64,000 nucleotides of DNA from the NCBI GenBank assembly GCA_009746045.1, contig RPFO01000026.1, positions 2,128,563-2,192,562 of the forward strand. Direction: 5' to 3'. Positions 10,990-22,834 of this stretch are shown here, piece after piece. Both the position numbers and the translations under genes were made by a program. Below the pieces are notes generated by a model. It was not told where the DNA came from, ran no database searches, and saw only the letters and a program-made list of their open reading frames with translations. Numbering within the stretch: position 1 is the first letter of the stretch; each line of letters starts with the position of its first letter. The DNA is from Mesostigma viride (Eukaryota > Streptophyta > Mesostigmatophyceae > Mesostigmatales > Mesostigmataceae).

Positions 10990-13001
10990 GGAGGCATAAT
11001 AATAATTAATTAATTATCAACATCACTCCGTTGGGAGTAGATGTAGCACATAGCCCTGAGAAGGGGCATATGGCTTTTAATACATTCTAGGCTACTTCAT
11101 GCAAGGGTGGGAATGTAAGCTACCCCTGCTCTAGGTGCACCAGGGCACCCGCACCCTCATGGTCTATCACGCTATGCCCGGGTAAGGGGGGAGTGCTCAT
11201 GCCTGTGAGGGGGAAGATCATCATGGCTATACAAAAACTAGAGCGTGGCATCTCAGCAGAGAGCAGCTCTCTGCATGGGCACAGCATTACTAAATAAAAC
11301 TAGGCATCGTCTGGAGTGTGGCTCATCATAGGCACACATGTACATGATTACATAAAGCGCGTGGCTTAGCTGGAATAGGGCCTCTAGGAGGCGTACATGT
11401 ACATGGCCACGGTCTATCTGTTCTACACTACTACTGCTGTATTCCCCTAAGCTGGTGCGTCTGTCCAGAGTCGCTGGGGCCGCGGGGGTCGCCTGCCAGG
11501 GCTTGTGGCCGACGTAGATGGCCGCCCCCTTCCAGTACACCGGCTGCCCCGCCTTGGTCTGCCGGAGCTGGAGGTAGGTCGGCCATAGCTCCCGTCGCCG
11601 TTGTTGCTGCGCCAGGGTCAAGTCGTCATCAAGGGCCGGTGAAGAGAGTCTTCTCGAGCCGCTTGCGGCGTCTGAGAAAGGAAATCTTGTCCGCCGGGGT
11701 CTTAAAGGTGAGAAGGAGCGGGGGCGGCCCGGCCTTACCCCGCGCGCGGGGAAGGCGGTGGGCGGCCAGCTCGATCTCACCAGTAAGGCCCATGCGATCA
11801 AGGATTTCTCTCTCAAAAGCACGCGCAAGCGTCTCGGAATTCTCACCTTCCTCCATCTTGAGGTTCTTGACAATGACGTTGAGGCTGCGCTTGGCGAGCT
11901 CGGCCTCCTCGCGGAGGTCAAGCGTCTGCCGTTGGAGCTGGGCTGCGACGGCGGAGGTGGTGGAGGTGGTGTGTTGCTTAAGCAGGTCCGCCCAGGTGGT
12001 GATGGGAGGAGCATCGCCGGCCAGGCCAGCCGGGGCTGGCATGGCGGCAATGTCCTTCACCGCCTGGGCGGTGAGGCCTGCGGTGTTCTGCAGAACCTCG
12101 ATAGCGATGGCGTTGTCCTTAAGACGCTGGTCGATGTCGCGGAGCTGGGCGGTGATGGAGTTGGAGGGGGGGGGGGGGAGGAGGCGAGGAGGGTGGCGGT
12201 GGCGGCGGCGGTGGCGGTGGGGATTTTGGGGAGCTCAGCAGCCATCTTACGACCCATGACTTCCATTTCGCAAGAAAGGGGCGTCACATGCTGTGAGAGG
12301 AGGCGGAGGAGGGCAAATTCGGTCAAGGGGACGGGTTGCCAGAGGTCCGCGGAACAGCGTTGAAGGATGGAAAAGAGGGCGGCAAGCTGAAGGCGCGGTC
12401 GCGACCAGCCAGACAGGTCAGCTGAGCGGAGCTGAAACTGGCCGTCAGACTGGCTGCGGAAACATTTGTGGCGTTGGAGGCGTTGGCACAGGTCAAGAAG
12501 GGAGGCATACGACCCATAAAACAGGAGCTCCAGCATCCCGATGTGTGGCCTGTCGAAATAGCCAGGTCTGCGGACGTCGAAGGTGGAAAATAACTCGTCA
12601 ACGTCAAAGTCGGTCTCAGACCAGCTAGGTTCGGTGGGGCGGCTGCGTTTGGGCTCGGGCGAGGCTGAAGGCGAGGCAGGAAGCCCGGGAGGGTGCTGGA
12701 CGACCACCAGTGCGCGACTAGTGTCATCGCTGCCTGCCGGGCCTGAGGGCGAGGCTGCAGCCGGAGCTGCAGACGTATTTTCATGGCCGAGCGCAGCCGT
12801 CAGGCTGCGTTGCGTCGATAAGCGTTTGCTCATCGTATATTGCGTAATAGCGTCGGAAAATTATATCAGCATGTGCGTCTTAGAAAGACGAAGCGATTGT
12901 GATATTCACGACTAAATTCGGTGCTCAAACGTGAAAGTTATGAGCTCCGCCGTCAGCCATGGCTACCTCGTGGCTCGTGGCTCGTGGCTCGTGTGTCGGA
13001 G
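10990..13001 (-). mobile_element. ORF1-only non-LTR element, family A, copy ii
   Basis: A 2.0-kb minus-strand copy bounded by a 22-bp target-site duplication, which defines the full unit: leader, ORF1, 3' UTR, stem-loop near 11022-11036, TTAA-type tail. It inserted into the tail of the family A reverse-transcriptase fragment at 10765-10989. No reverse transcriptase is encoded. The exact flanking duplication is the best evidence in the window that the ORF1-only unit is a complete mobile entity. Confidence 0.78.
11447..12833 (-). pseudogene. ORF1-like protein of family A element (copy ii), frameshifted
   Basis: It starts at 12833 (MSKRLSTQRSLTAALGHENT) and follows copy i with about 80% similarity in the C-terminal half. 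It has extra N-terminal sequence (a DVRRPGYFDRPHIGMLELLF stretch) compared with copy i. The frame breaks near a run of 14 G at about 12165-12178, and again near 11633, where a few extra bases split LFT from LDDDLTLAQQQ. The breaks are at different places from copy i, so each copy decayed on its own after insertion. Likely role: RNA-binding ORF1 protein. Confidence 0.68.
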
Positions 13002-13023
13002 GCATGTTATATTAATTATTGTC
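13002..13023. repeat. target-site duplication, right, of element 10990-13001
   Basis: An exact 22-base copy of 10968-10989. Confidence 0.7.
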
Positions 13024-13145
13024 AAATTTAATTTTTTAAAAAAATTAACTAATTAATTAATTAACACGTAACTGGTCAACGCATCATGGCCGACCAAATC
13101 ACGGCTGCTAATCATGGGCGAGCAGCGGAACGGAAGGAATAGAGA
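13024..13145. other. AT-rich tail remnants
   Basis: Runs of T and A with TTAA units, followed by about 80 bp of ordinary sequence. Probably the tail of an older LINE copy; there is no gene. Confidence 0.4.
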
Positions 13146-13284
13146 CCTAGATTAAAAATTAAATTAAATTATAACATGCCTCCGTGGGGAGGTCATGTAG
13201 CACATATTCCATGATGGATGGGGTGGAGGAAGCCGCGTGATCGAACTATACTAACGCTAGGCTATCTAGAAAATCCTAACTACA

Positions 13285-14602
13285 CTACTCATCAAAACGC
13301 CTCCTCCGCTTGGGGGGAGGTGGCTTGCCCACAGGGTCGGGCGTGTGCGCCTTGACAATCTTCTTCCACCGCGTCTTGTCCTGCATGACAGTCCAAAGAC
13401 GGGAGAGAGAGTGTATGCGGTGCTCAAACTGGGCTGGGACCACTAGGTCGTCCAGCAACATCTGAACGTAGTTGGTGACAGGTTTCCCTACCCTTTTGGG
13501 AATGTCCGCGGGGCCAGGCCAGGTCAGAATATGCCGCCCTGGCTGGCCAAGCCGCTGGGGGCCGGCCAGACCAAGGGTGGTGTCGACCTGGCTAGTGCGG
13601 GCAAGGTGTCCTACAAATGCTATCCTACGCTGCCTAATCTCGTCCGAAACACGAGGCATGCCATGATACAAAGACTCTGATGACGGACGCTCGGAAAAAC
13701 CTACGTTAAGGACCTGCCGGAGCATCCTGTAAACTGTGCCGTCGAGCCGAGCTGCCAGTTTGGGTGGGAGGGTCCACGCCTCGGCGCCATACGTGAGCAC
13801 CGTGAGGACGAGGACCTTGAAGAGCATGCGTTTGCGGTGCCCGTCCAGGCCCTTCGAGCGCCAGTAAGGTGTGAGCGAACGGAGCTTGGCCCAGGCGAGG
13901 GCGATGCGGGTGTCCACATCGTCGTCGGTGTCAGGAAGCCAGCTCCCCAACAGCTTGAAGCGGTCGCGGAACGGGACCTCCGTCCCGTCGAGCAGGCGCG
14001 GCAGCGGTGGTTTACTGGAGGCCCCTATCACCATCGCCTCAGTCTTGACACTAATCTCCAACCCCACCGCCCGCGCCTCCAGGCCCAGGCAGTCCAGCCA
14101 GGTCTGAATGTGCTCGGGGCTCTCGATGAGGGTGGTATCATCCGCATAAATCAGGTCGGCAAGGCGGTACCCCGGTCTAACCCCGCCGTGCTCTTTCACG
14201 TTAAGGATGTCCAAGCCTGGCTCGAACCCCTTAAGAGCAGTAAAGCGCGCACGTGCCCGGCGCATGACGTGATCCACGACAATAATGAACAGGTATGGGG
14301 ACAGGACACAACCTTGCCACACCCCGTGGTGAAGGGGGAATGGTGGAGTGGTGCCCTCCGCAGTCCGCACTACTGCCTGTGAGCCCTCATACAGTCGGCG
14401 AATGGCAGCAATAAACGCAGGTGGTACCCGATCCAGAGCTAGGATGGCCCAAAGAGCCTCCCAGAGAACCGTGTCAAAGGCCTTGATATAGTCAACAAAA
14501 ATGAAGACCAGCGGCAAACTGTCAGGGGGAAGTCGACGCACCTCCTCCATCAACCGGCGCGCGACAAACACAGCCATGACAGTGTTACGACCACTACGGA
14601 AA
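13285..14602 (-). pseudogene. LINE reverse transcriptase, central and C-terminal part (split gene)
   Basis: A non-LTR reverse transcriptase that would copy element RNA at the target site. The reading frame runs from GFRSGRNT (the fingers motif), through FVDYIKAFDTV (first catalytic Asp), GVWQGCVLSPYLF and YADDTTL (the catalytic YADD), to the thumb and a C-terminal YGAEAWTL...RRIAFVGHLAR region typical of many LINE proteins. The final residues are a basic KPPPPKRRRRFDE. The palm motifs are intact. The N-terminal part of the same protein lies at 32130-32549. Removing the LTR element and one CCCAT copy joins SQMG to FRSG in one frame, so the gene was broken by insertion rather than by decay. Confidence 0.85.
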
Positions 14603-14607
14603 CCCAT
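14603..14607. repeat. 5-bp target-site duplication, left (CCCAT)
   Basis: CCCAT directly precedes the left LTR (TGTAAC...) and is repeated at 32125-32129 directly after the right LTR (...GTTACA). Confidence 0.85.
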
Positions 14608-15389
14608 TGTAACAAGCAAAAATGTCTTTGTTGTTACATCCTTTGTTTTGTGAATGTTTGGCTTTTATTTGAGGACTTTTGGATCAGTATTGAGAAAGTT
14701 ATGAGGTTTCTAAGACGACGGTACTTGGAGCTGATACTTTGTCAACCAACTGATAGGAACCCTCTGATTGGTCGTGGCCTGATCCACGTAGGGTTGTAGT
14801 TTGTTGGCTGATACTACTGATAGGAGCCCTCATTGGTCGTGGCCTGATCCACGTGGGGTTGTAGTTTGTTAGTTGGTACTATTGAGTCTTAAATGCTCCT
14901 TTGGGACTTCAGTGCTTACGACAGATTTAGGATCTCATGGAAAGATTCTGCCAGGCTGTGTGTGGTGTTGTTCTGTTCTGTGTGACTAGGATGGATACGA
15001 AGATCTTGTATAGAATCCCATGGTTCTGATTGGTTCTCTTCAGGCTAAGGTTGGAGCAAGTTCGACAAGCACGTCGATATCAAGGACGTGGGGTCGCCAT
15101 TGTTGCTACGTTGGTTTTGATTCACCATGGTATAATAAAGCTTGGCTTTGTTGTCCAATCCATAAGAGCCCCTTGGCTATAGACGTCCTTCAGTTCCACA
15201 GAGGTCGTCTACACACGAGCTTGTCTTTGTGTCTACAAGGGGTTGTGATTCCCTAAATCACGTGCTGTGGAATTTCCATCTCAACGTTGCTCGGATACTT
15301 GAAGTTCTGCGACTCAGGAAAGCAACCCAGGTAAAAGATCTTTCATATTGGACTGTGGATGATGTTGATGATCATTTTTAGTCGTTACA
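14608..15389 (+). repeat. left LTR (782 bp)
   Basis: It pairs with 31345-32124. I count about seven differences, of which roughly three are 1-2-bp indels. An internal duplication of 'ggtcgtggcctgatccacgt' occurs within both LTRs. 'ggtataataaagc' at 15128-15140 contains TATA-like and AATAAA-like forms that could serve the promoter or the polyadenylation signal. Confidence 0.9.
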
Positions 15390-15390
15390 T

Positions 15391-15405
15391 TGGTATCGGG
15401 GATCT
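15391..15405 (+). promoter_or_regulatory. primer-binding site (tRNA-Met type)
   Basis: 'tggtatcgggg' starts one base after the left LTR. Its first seven bases match the TGGTATC start of the primer-binding site complementary to plant-type initiator tRNA-Met; the following bases differ, so the match is partial. Confidence 0.6.
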
Positions 15406-15615
15406 CTACTTTGGTGTTTCTCTTGAAGTGCAACCTTCCGGGTAGTACAACGTTGATCAGATGTCTGTCATCCGAGAAGATTCATAGAGTTGCGGAAAAC
15501 TTACGGTGTTACAGACTGAGACACATCCTGATGTGACTGTCTTGCTCTGTAACACTAGAAGTCAGCCGTAACCGTTGTCTCTACTAGGCAGACGATCGCG
15601 ACTCCATGTGGAAGT

Positions 15616-15876
15616 ATGAGTAGTTCGAAGACACAATCACCTTTACCCCCTACTAATCAAGGTTTGGGAGATCCGTCATCATCTCTGGAACCCATTGCTA
15701 GGGAAGGTGCTGAGACAACTACTCATACTCCACGGCGTCAACTTAATTTCAATCGTACTTCTATGACTGAAGTGAGGCGGGTTACACAATCACCTTCATC
15801 CCTACGGAACCAGGTGTGGGCGACTTCTTCTCCTTCACCTCTCCCTAGAAAAGGGTGTTGCATAAGCCATTATTAA
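15616..15876 (+). CDS. gag-like N-terminal reading frame of the LTR element
   Basis: An 86-codon frame starting MSSSKTQSPLPPTNQ, 226 bp after the left LTR, in the position where gag begins. It is Ser/Thr/Pro/Arg-rich, as disordered gag N-termini often are, but has no zinc knuckle or capsid motif. It stops after GCCISHY, far short of a full gag. It could be the truncated start of gag or a chance frame in the right place. Confidence 0.4.
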   Translation: MSSSKTQSPLPPTNQGLGDPSSSLEPIAREGAETTTHTPRRQLNFNRTSMTEVRRVTQSPSSLRNQVWATSSPSPLPRKGCCISHY

Positions 15877-18800
15877 CGCACCACTAAGTCACCGTCCCTT
15901 TCTTTAAATTCGTGCAATATTTCATTGACAAGCGTCCTTACTTACGGGCTTTCGGCTGGCTGGCCGCATCGTGCTGAAGTCCGACCACCGCCCTGTCTGT
16001 CGTGGCTGCTGACGCCGCAGTCTCTGCCTAGCTCCAAACATCTTTATATATTAGCATTACGCAAGTGTTGCTACGTTTCGAGCAGGGCCATGCGGAGTGT
16101 TGGGCCAGTAGCTCAGCAGGTCCGGCTCCAGAATCCTGCTAGGAGCTGTCTTTTTTCCCTGCAGGCTCTGTTTTCGGCCAGGCTGACATGGCGCTACGGG
16201 TTATGGCTGAGCCGACGCACTGTTGCTGCCGACGGCACCTATCACCCGGTTTCCGGGTTGCGGCTGCACGCACGACCACCACCGCGACCGCCTGACGACG
16301 TCGCCGTCTAAGGTTGTTTTTTTTCCCGGTGCTGCTTTTCTTTGACGACATTTTTACGGTGTGGCTCAGGTTACACCTCGTGTCTTTTGAGGGTGGCTCC
16401 GGATGAGCGGACAGTAGGGATTCATGGCTGCCTTTTTACGCAAGGTTCCTTTTGCACTCACTTGACAATCTTTCAGGATCCTTTTCTTCGGTGCATGGGC
16501 AGCCTACCCTTGCTGTTTAAGGACTGTGGCACGTCCTTAATTCACGCGTCGCCAAACATTTGTTTCAGTTGTGGGGGAAACTCTTCCTTTTCTTGTTGAG
16601 CATCATGACAGTGGAGGCGTTCTAGGTTGAGCTTTGGTTCCTCCCACGTGTATGGTGGTTTGGTTTTGGTGGGGAGGAGAACAACGGCATTTGTGTTGTT
16701 CCCACTATCATCATGGTACTATGGGTAGGGCGAGCTCCCTAGGAGTTGTCCAGATTGGTGGCAGCTACGTCTGGTTACCCTGAGCAATTTTTTGCGGGGG
16801 AGTGGACATCCTGGATGTCTGCAATGTAATTTCCAGACGGCATCACACATGCCAGGGCAGAACAACAGCATTTACGGGGTTTCCACTATCATACTTGGAC
16901 AGCTGTGTCTAGTTACCCTGAGAAAATTTCTGCGGGGGAGTGGATATCCCAGGTCTGCCAAAGGGTGCCAGATGCTATCATGGAGGCATATGGCATGGTA
17001 GATGCCACCACACATCAGGGGACATCGGGATACCTGCAGTGGGTTGTCCCCTAGAGGGTATCACACGTGCACCCATGAGTTGCCAGGTGTCTCTTGCATG
17101 GGTTGCCCACTTGCTAGACGGTGTCCTTTGACACATGTTCCCAGAGGGGGTGGACCACTTGCTTGACAACGTCCCTTTACAAGTGGGGTGTGGGTCACTT
17201 GCCAGTTGGGGCCCTTACCTGCGCCAGACCATTGTGACCACGCATTTACTTCTCCCAGGACATGATGGTTACCACTGCTTGTTGGCAGATGGTCCCTGTT
17301 GGGCCTAGGAGGTGCACTAGGACAGCAAGTATGGACACCAGGGCTGCTGTCATAGTTCTTATCTGTGAATATATCTGATATAGTTCTCAGATCAGAATTT
17401 TTGACACTGGTCAAGGCGTTTTTAGGCCCATTTTTTCGACTTTTGGGCAATTCTGCTGGCTGTTGGACCACCTCAGGCCCTTGTGCTCCTCCGGCTTAGG
17501 AGTTCTGGCTACCTGGCACTTGGTAGTAGCCCTGTTCGAGTCTGCTATCTTAATAGGTTGGCAGTCTGTGGCTTGCCTACTAGGCAGTTTTTCTGAGTGC
17601 CATAGTGAAGAGTGCTGGCTCCTTCCTGCAGCCTGATTGACGTTTAGTCCGGGCAGTTGACAGCATGTGGTCCTTCTTCCAAGCAGCTTCTGGAGCCAGG
17701 CTCATTGGTGTCCGTCCCAGGCCTCCATAAAGCAGCTTAGTCACTTCCCCATAGCGTGATCGGCGCAAGCAGCTAGTCTTGGTTGTCCAGTCAGGCAACA
17801 GCTGTGTTGGATACCCACATGTGGGGGTGGTCCAACGCTGATTGGGCGTGGTGGCAGTAGCCTCTTGGGGGCTTGAGGCCAGTGGGGGATTGGGAACATG
17901 TCTATGGCGGGCATGGTGCATGGAGGCTACGTTGGAGAGTACCCTGGTAGTGGACTAGTGCTGTTGGTGGCAACTGCAAGCACTCATGGTGACGAGTGCC
18001 AGCACTCCTGGTGGCGACTACCAGCACTCATGGTGGGGCCTGAGAGCACTCGTGGTGGCGACTGCAAGCACTGCATGGTGGCCGCTGGCGACTCTGGTGA
18101 CTTGGGGACGCCCAAGTGACGAGTATCTGTAATGCTGGTGCCTGCTCCTGACGCAGTGCTGGGTCCTGCCTGCTGGTGGACATCAAGCCAGCCTTGTGCA
18201 GATGAGTAACCTCCTACCCTTGCTTTGCCCTGCTATGGACTTATTCTTGCTTGCATGGTGCCAGGATGGCTTGTTGTCTTGATAGTACACCATCCGCCCT
18301 TGAGCTGATTGCTTGCACAGCATGATGGTTGTATGAATGGGACTGCTTGCACGGGGGGTCTGGCATCATGTTTGCATGGGTAGGATGTCCTTGTGGTTGG
18401 ATGATGGGCGGGATCAACGGAGCTACAACTGTGGGGCCGGCTGGAATCTTTGGCATGACAGTGATGACAATGGTGCCCACTCCGTTGACTCTTAATTGAG
18501 GAGTTGGACTACTTGGTGCTGGGCGGGGGCTCACATGAGCTTAGAGGTGTGGGTTAGTTGGGGGACCCATTCAGCCCTCTACCACCCTTACAACCTGCCT
18601 CATGTGCATCAGTATCCGTGGTACACTGACATTAATACCATTTGGCAGTCTACGTGGTCCACGGACATGGATACTACTTTCCATGCTTTGACTAGGGGGA
18701 CATGGTTCAGTCTACTTGCTAGGGCCCTGCCAAGCTGAGGGTGTATCTGTTTGATGACTGATGGCCTCATCCAGCATACCCTTACGCTGCCCTACTTGTG

Positions 18801-19818
18801 CAACCTTGTCTTGGGCTCCTTCGATCCTAATGCCCACATTACCTTGCATGGTAGTGCCACCTGGATGGATGCGGGGAGTGATTTTTGTTGCTGGGGCCCT
18901 GCCAAGCTTGGGCACATCAGTTGGCTGATTGGTGATTGCTTTCAGTCTGCTCTCAAGCTGCCTTGTATGCAACTCTGTCTTGGATGCTGTAGTTCCCACC
19001 CCATCTTTAGTCATGAGGTGCATAGGACGTCTTAATAGAGCGACCCTGCAGGCCACCAGTGGTTTAGTGGGCTGAGAGACTTGCCTCCCCCACCCTTCTC
19101 TGGTTGGCTGGGCCTCTGTCTTCATGCGTATCCCATGGCGTTTGTTCCTGCTAGGTCATGCTGTCAATCTTGGGAAGCTGATACCAGGATTATTACAGCT
19201 TATTCTACGCAGAGGGGTGGAATTATTAGGCATGCTGGTAGTCTCCAGTTTACCAGTTATGCTGAGGGGGATTTGTGTGGGGAGCAGGGCGTGCAGGGGA
19301 TTGGGCTGCACCTAGCCCTTGCATGGGGGTAGCGTGTGCTACGATTTACAAGTTGGGGCATACCGTTCATAATGCTGGTGAGGCATTACTGATCTTCTGC
19401 TATCCCTCTCAAGGCTGTGGATGGTTTTCCCAGGCATCTTATGGAGAAATAGTGTGCCTTGTGATTATCATAGGCCACTGGCTATGGGTTTGAGTGTACT
19501 AGCTACTAAGGAGATGTGGCTTTACCTCACTCTCACTCCTTTGGTGCGACTGGAGGGGGGGAAATTTGTTCTGGTGGGGAGGAGATCTGTGAGGATCATA
19601 GCGGGGATTCACCCTGGGATTTCAGTTCATCCTGTCGGGCTCACCTCATAGATCCCTGACTATGTGGTATCCTGGTTTCGCTGGCCATCGGTGGGCTATT
19701 TTGGCTGTGCTTTGTGGCACCTCCCCAACCTGCTGACGGGTACCCACTGGTGACAACCCTGTCCACGGCCTCTCTTCATCATGGGTGTACTTCTGAGATA
19801 CCCTTGATCTTCCTGAGG
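15877..19818 (+). other. degenerate interior of the LTR element, left part
   Basis: No long open frame and no protease, zinc-knuckle or palm motif could be found in three forward frames. Two local duplications are visible: a 'gttaccctgag' to 'gcgggggagtgga' segment at about 16775 and again at 16912, and a short minisatellite at 17960-18085. Length and composition would suit a decayed gag-pol, but that is inference from position. Confidence 0.45.
17960..18085. repeat. short minisatellite, about 28-bp units
   Basis: Four to five degenerate units built from 'ggtggcgactgcaagcactc'. It lies within the interior of the LTR element. Confidence 0.6.
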
Positions 19819-19847
19819 GGGTGGTTTTACCGGATTAGGATACATTT
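19819..19847 (+). repeat. left terminal inverted repeat, 29 bp
   Basis: An exact inverted match to 29193-29221. It is followed at 19855-19868 by a second direct copy of its inner 'taggatacattt' end. Confidence 0.8.
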
Positions 19848-20640
19848 TTTTGTCTAGGATACATTTGATGCAGTGTGCAGTTTTCAGATGTGTTTGTGGG
19901 GGTTGATTGCGCCTAGCATGCATTTTATTGAAGCAATGAGTTTCCCAAGATATACATTATATAAACTAAGACAATTGACCCATTAACGCAATGAGACAAC
20001 ATCAATGAGACAACATATGCCAATTGAAGGCTGCCCGCAACTTTATTCCAAGCTCATTATTATATGATTCCAAGACCATAACTCTTCCAAGACCGTACAT
20101 CTTCAAGATATAGCACTACAGACACCCACGCGGCTTCCGCGGTCATCACGCTCCTCCTCCAAGACAACTCAACCTTACAGGACGCTGGGCCATCATACGT
20201 CCGGAATAATTGTGTCACTTATTACATAACCAAACTTTTTGAGGGATCGCCACGGTTGCATGGTTTCAACACATGCGCCCTGCACTCATGTGCATCAAAG
20301 GTGTTGCGTAGTGCCAACTCAGTGTCAAAGAACTGATTCAATAATATTTCCCGTATGGCCATGAAGGCCCACATGAGTTAAACATGGCCGAGAGTGATTG
20401 CATCATCCTTCTTGGCGACATCGGTCTTGACGACGTCGATGGGGAAGACGGCAGCACCTGCATGTGAACAAAAGAATCCATGAACTGTGGCATCCAAAGG
20501 CAACAACATATTAGCATCCCATTGAACACGCAGCCACGCTGACCCGGCCATCCAGCCGCCCACGCAGCCACAGAGCCAGCCAGCCACGCAGTGACGCACC
20601 CACCCAGCCACACATCCACGCATCCACGCACCCGGCACCC
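19848..20640. other. subterminal region, no gene recognised
   Basis: It contains 'atgagacaacat' twice near 20000 and related 'gagacaaca' near 29015 and 29075 at the other end, which may be subterminal repeats of the element. No coding exon was recognised. Confidence 0.35.
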
Positions 20641-21925
20641 CACCCCCCCCCCAGCCAGCCACGCAGCCACGCAGCCACGCAGCCACGCAGCAGCGCAGCC
20701 ACGCAGCCACACAGCCACGCACCCTCCTTTCCAGCCACGCAGCCACGCAGCCACGCAGCCACGCAGCCACGCAGCCACGCAGCCACGCAGCCACGCAGCC
20801 ACGCAGCCACGCAGCCACGCAGCCACGCAGCCACGCAGCCACGCAGCCACGCAGCAGCGCAGCTACGCAGCCACACAGCCACGCACCCTCCTTTCCAGCC
20901 AAGCAGCCACGCAGCCACGCAGCCACGCAGCAGCGCAGCCACGCAGCCACACAGCCACGCACCCTCCTTTCCAGCCACGCAGCCACGCAGCCACGCAGCA
21001 GCGCAGCCACGCAGCCACACAGCCACGCACCCTCCTTTCCAGCCAAGCAGCCACGCAGCCACGCAGCCACACAGCCACGCAGCCACGCAGCCACGCAGCA
21101 GCGCAGCCACGCAGCCACACAGCCACGCAGCAGCGCAGCCACGCAGCCACGCAGCCACGCAGCAGCGCAGCCACGCAGCAGCGCAGCCACGCAGCCACAC
21201 AGCCACGCACCCTCCTTTCCAGCCACGCAGCCACGCAGCCACGCAGCCACGCAGCCACGCAGCCACGCAGCCACGCAGCCACGCAGCCACGCAGCAGCGC
21301 AGCCACGCAGCCACACAGCCACGCACCCTCCTTTCCAGCCAAGCAGCCACGCAGCCACGCAGCCACGCAGCCACGCAGCCACGCAGCCACGCAGCAGCGC
21401 AGCCACGCAGCCACACAGCCACGCAGCCACGCAGCCACGCAGCCACGCAGCCACGCAGCCACGCAGCCACGCAGCCACGCAGCCATGCAGCCACGCAGCC
21501 ACGCAGCAGCGCAGCCACGCAGCCACACAGCCACGCACCCTCCTTTCCAGCCACGCAGCCACGCAGCCACGCAGCCACGCAGCCACGCAGCAGCGCAGCC
21601 ACGCAGCCACACAGCCACGCACCCTCCTTTCCAGCCAAGCAGCCACGCAGCCACGCAGCCACGCAGCAGCGCAGCCACGCAGCCACACAGCCACGCACCC
21701 TCCTTTCCAGCCAAGCAGCCACGCAGCCACGCAGCCACGCAGCCACGCAGCCACGCAGCCACGCAGCCACGCAGCCACGCAGCCACGCAGCAGCGCAGCC
21801 ACGCAGCCACACAGCCACGCACCCTCCTTTCCAGCCAAGCAGCCACGCAGCCACGCAGCAGCGCAGCCACGCAGCCACACAGCCACGCACCCTCCTTTCC
21901 AGCCAAGCAGCCACGCAGTCACACA
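20640..21925. repeat. 8-bp satellite (CCACGCAG)n with higher-order units
   Basis: About 1.3 kb of an octamer with recurrent variants: 'cagcagcg', 'cacacag' and a 'caccctcctttccagcca' insert that recurs about a dozen times and defines irregular higher-order units. Because the octamer has no stop in any frame, all forward and reverse frames stay open for hundreds of codons; those frames are not evidence of genes. Confidence 0.95.
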
Positions 21926-21994
21926 GTCAAATCCCCCCTACACCCCCCCCCCACACACACCCCCACCCCACCCACTCAACACTACACGAATGAC

Positions 21995-22130
21995 TCACAA
22001 AGAACTGCTGCACCACCGATGATCCCTGCGGGAACTGCTCTGCTGCCGACGGTCCCTGCGAAAACTGCTGCAGTGCCGACAATGCCTGTGGAAACTGCGA
22101 CATTGCCGACGCTGCCTGCGGGAACTGAAG

Positions 22131-22223
<93 letters not shown>

Positions 22224-22260
22224 AGTTGTTGCTGCAGTTGCTGCTGCAGTTGCTGCTGCA

Positions 22261-22302
<42 letters not shown>

Positions 22303-22606
22303 GCTGGACCACTTGTTTCTGCACCTCTTGACGCAGCTGCAAACCAAGCTCTTCAACCTTCTTGCTTTGGTTCTCCATAGCTCGTTGCATCTCTCTCATC
22401 GTCTGTTCCACGCCCACCAGTACGGGGGTCGGCGGCGGCAGCGGCTGGGTACGCTCTGGCTGGGTGCGCTCTGGCTGCCGTGCAGGACCTTGCCACATCG
22501 GCCGGCGCATTGGTGGTTTGCACCGGCCAAAAAATCTACTTTCATGGCACCAGATTTCTTTCCTAGCACCCATTTCTACAATCGTCCCCGGCATAACACA
22601 AATCAA
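21995..22606 (-). CDS. possible polyQ coiled-coil exon
   Basis: A 203-codon minus-strand frame. It has a Pro-rich start (ERTQPERTQPLPPPTPV), a helical heptad-like stretch (VEQTMREMQRAMENQSKKVEELGLQLRQEVQ shows a regular hydrophobic pattern), a long Gln tract encoded by CAG, and an Arg/Ser-rich end. The amphipathic stretch before the Gln tract is what real polyQ proteins often have, so a coding exon is possible. No splice sites or start context settle it. It lies inside the 19819-29221 element. Confidence 0.35.
22130..22300. repeat. CTG/CAG trinucleotide repeat
   Basis: About 30 uninterrupted CTG units, then 'cagttgctgctg' interruptions, then a second run of about 14. Read on the minus strand it encodes polyglutamine. 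Confidence 0.95.
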
Positions 22607-22834
22607 TCAATTCGTCCATGTCATCGCTTCGGCTATCAGCATCGGGCATAGTTCCCGTGGCTAGTGCCCATCATTCTTTCCACCTTGAGCGGGGCGAAGT
22701 CACGAATTCAAGCGCGAAGTGCATTTGAATCAAGCGGGAACTGGGTGACACTCCTTGAAGACGTGCAGCTCCAAGGCATGCAAATGATGCAATGTATGAA
22801 AGATACGATACGCAAAGTTCAGGTGTTCAGGTGA

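Larger units (their letters stand above)
13146..14607 (-). mobile_element. family A reverse-transcriptase LINE, 3' part
   Basis: The downstream half of a minus-strand LINE that is split by the LTR element at 14608-32124; its upstream half is at 32125-32590. It ends with a 3' UTR carrying 'tatgtgctacatgacc', a CTCC-CCAC-GGAG stem-loop near 13175-13187 and an A/T tail at 13150-13170. The element appears 5'-truncated, because no endonuclease domain is found beyond 32590. Confidence 0.75.

Noticed and set aside
16100..16160. A tRNA gene suggested by 'tagctcagcagg' (A-box form) followed by a T run
   Set aside because: No B box and no cloverleaf could be drawn; probably chance.
20591..22651. A 686-codon plus-strand frame and several 340-510-codon minus-strand frames
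   Set aside because: They are read through an octamer satellite that has no stop in any frame; composition is only the repeat.
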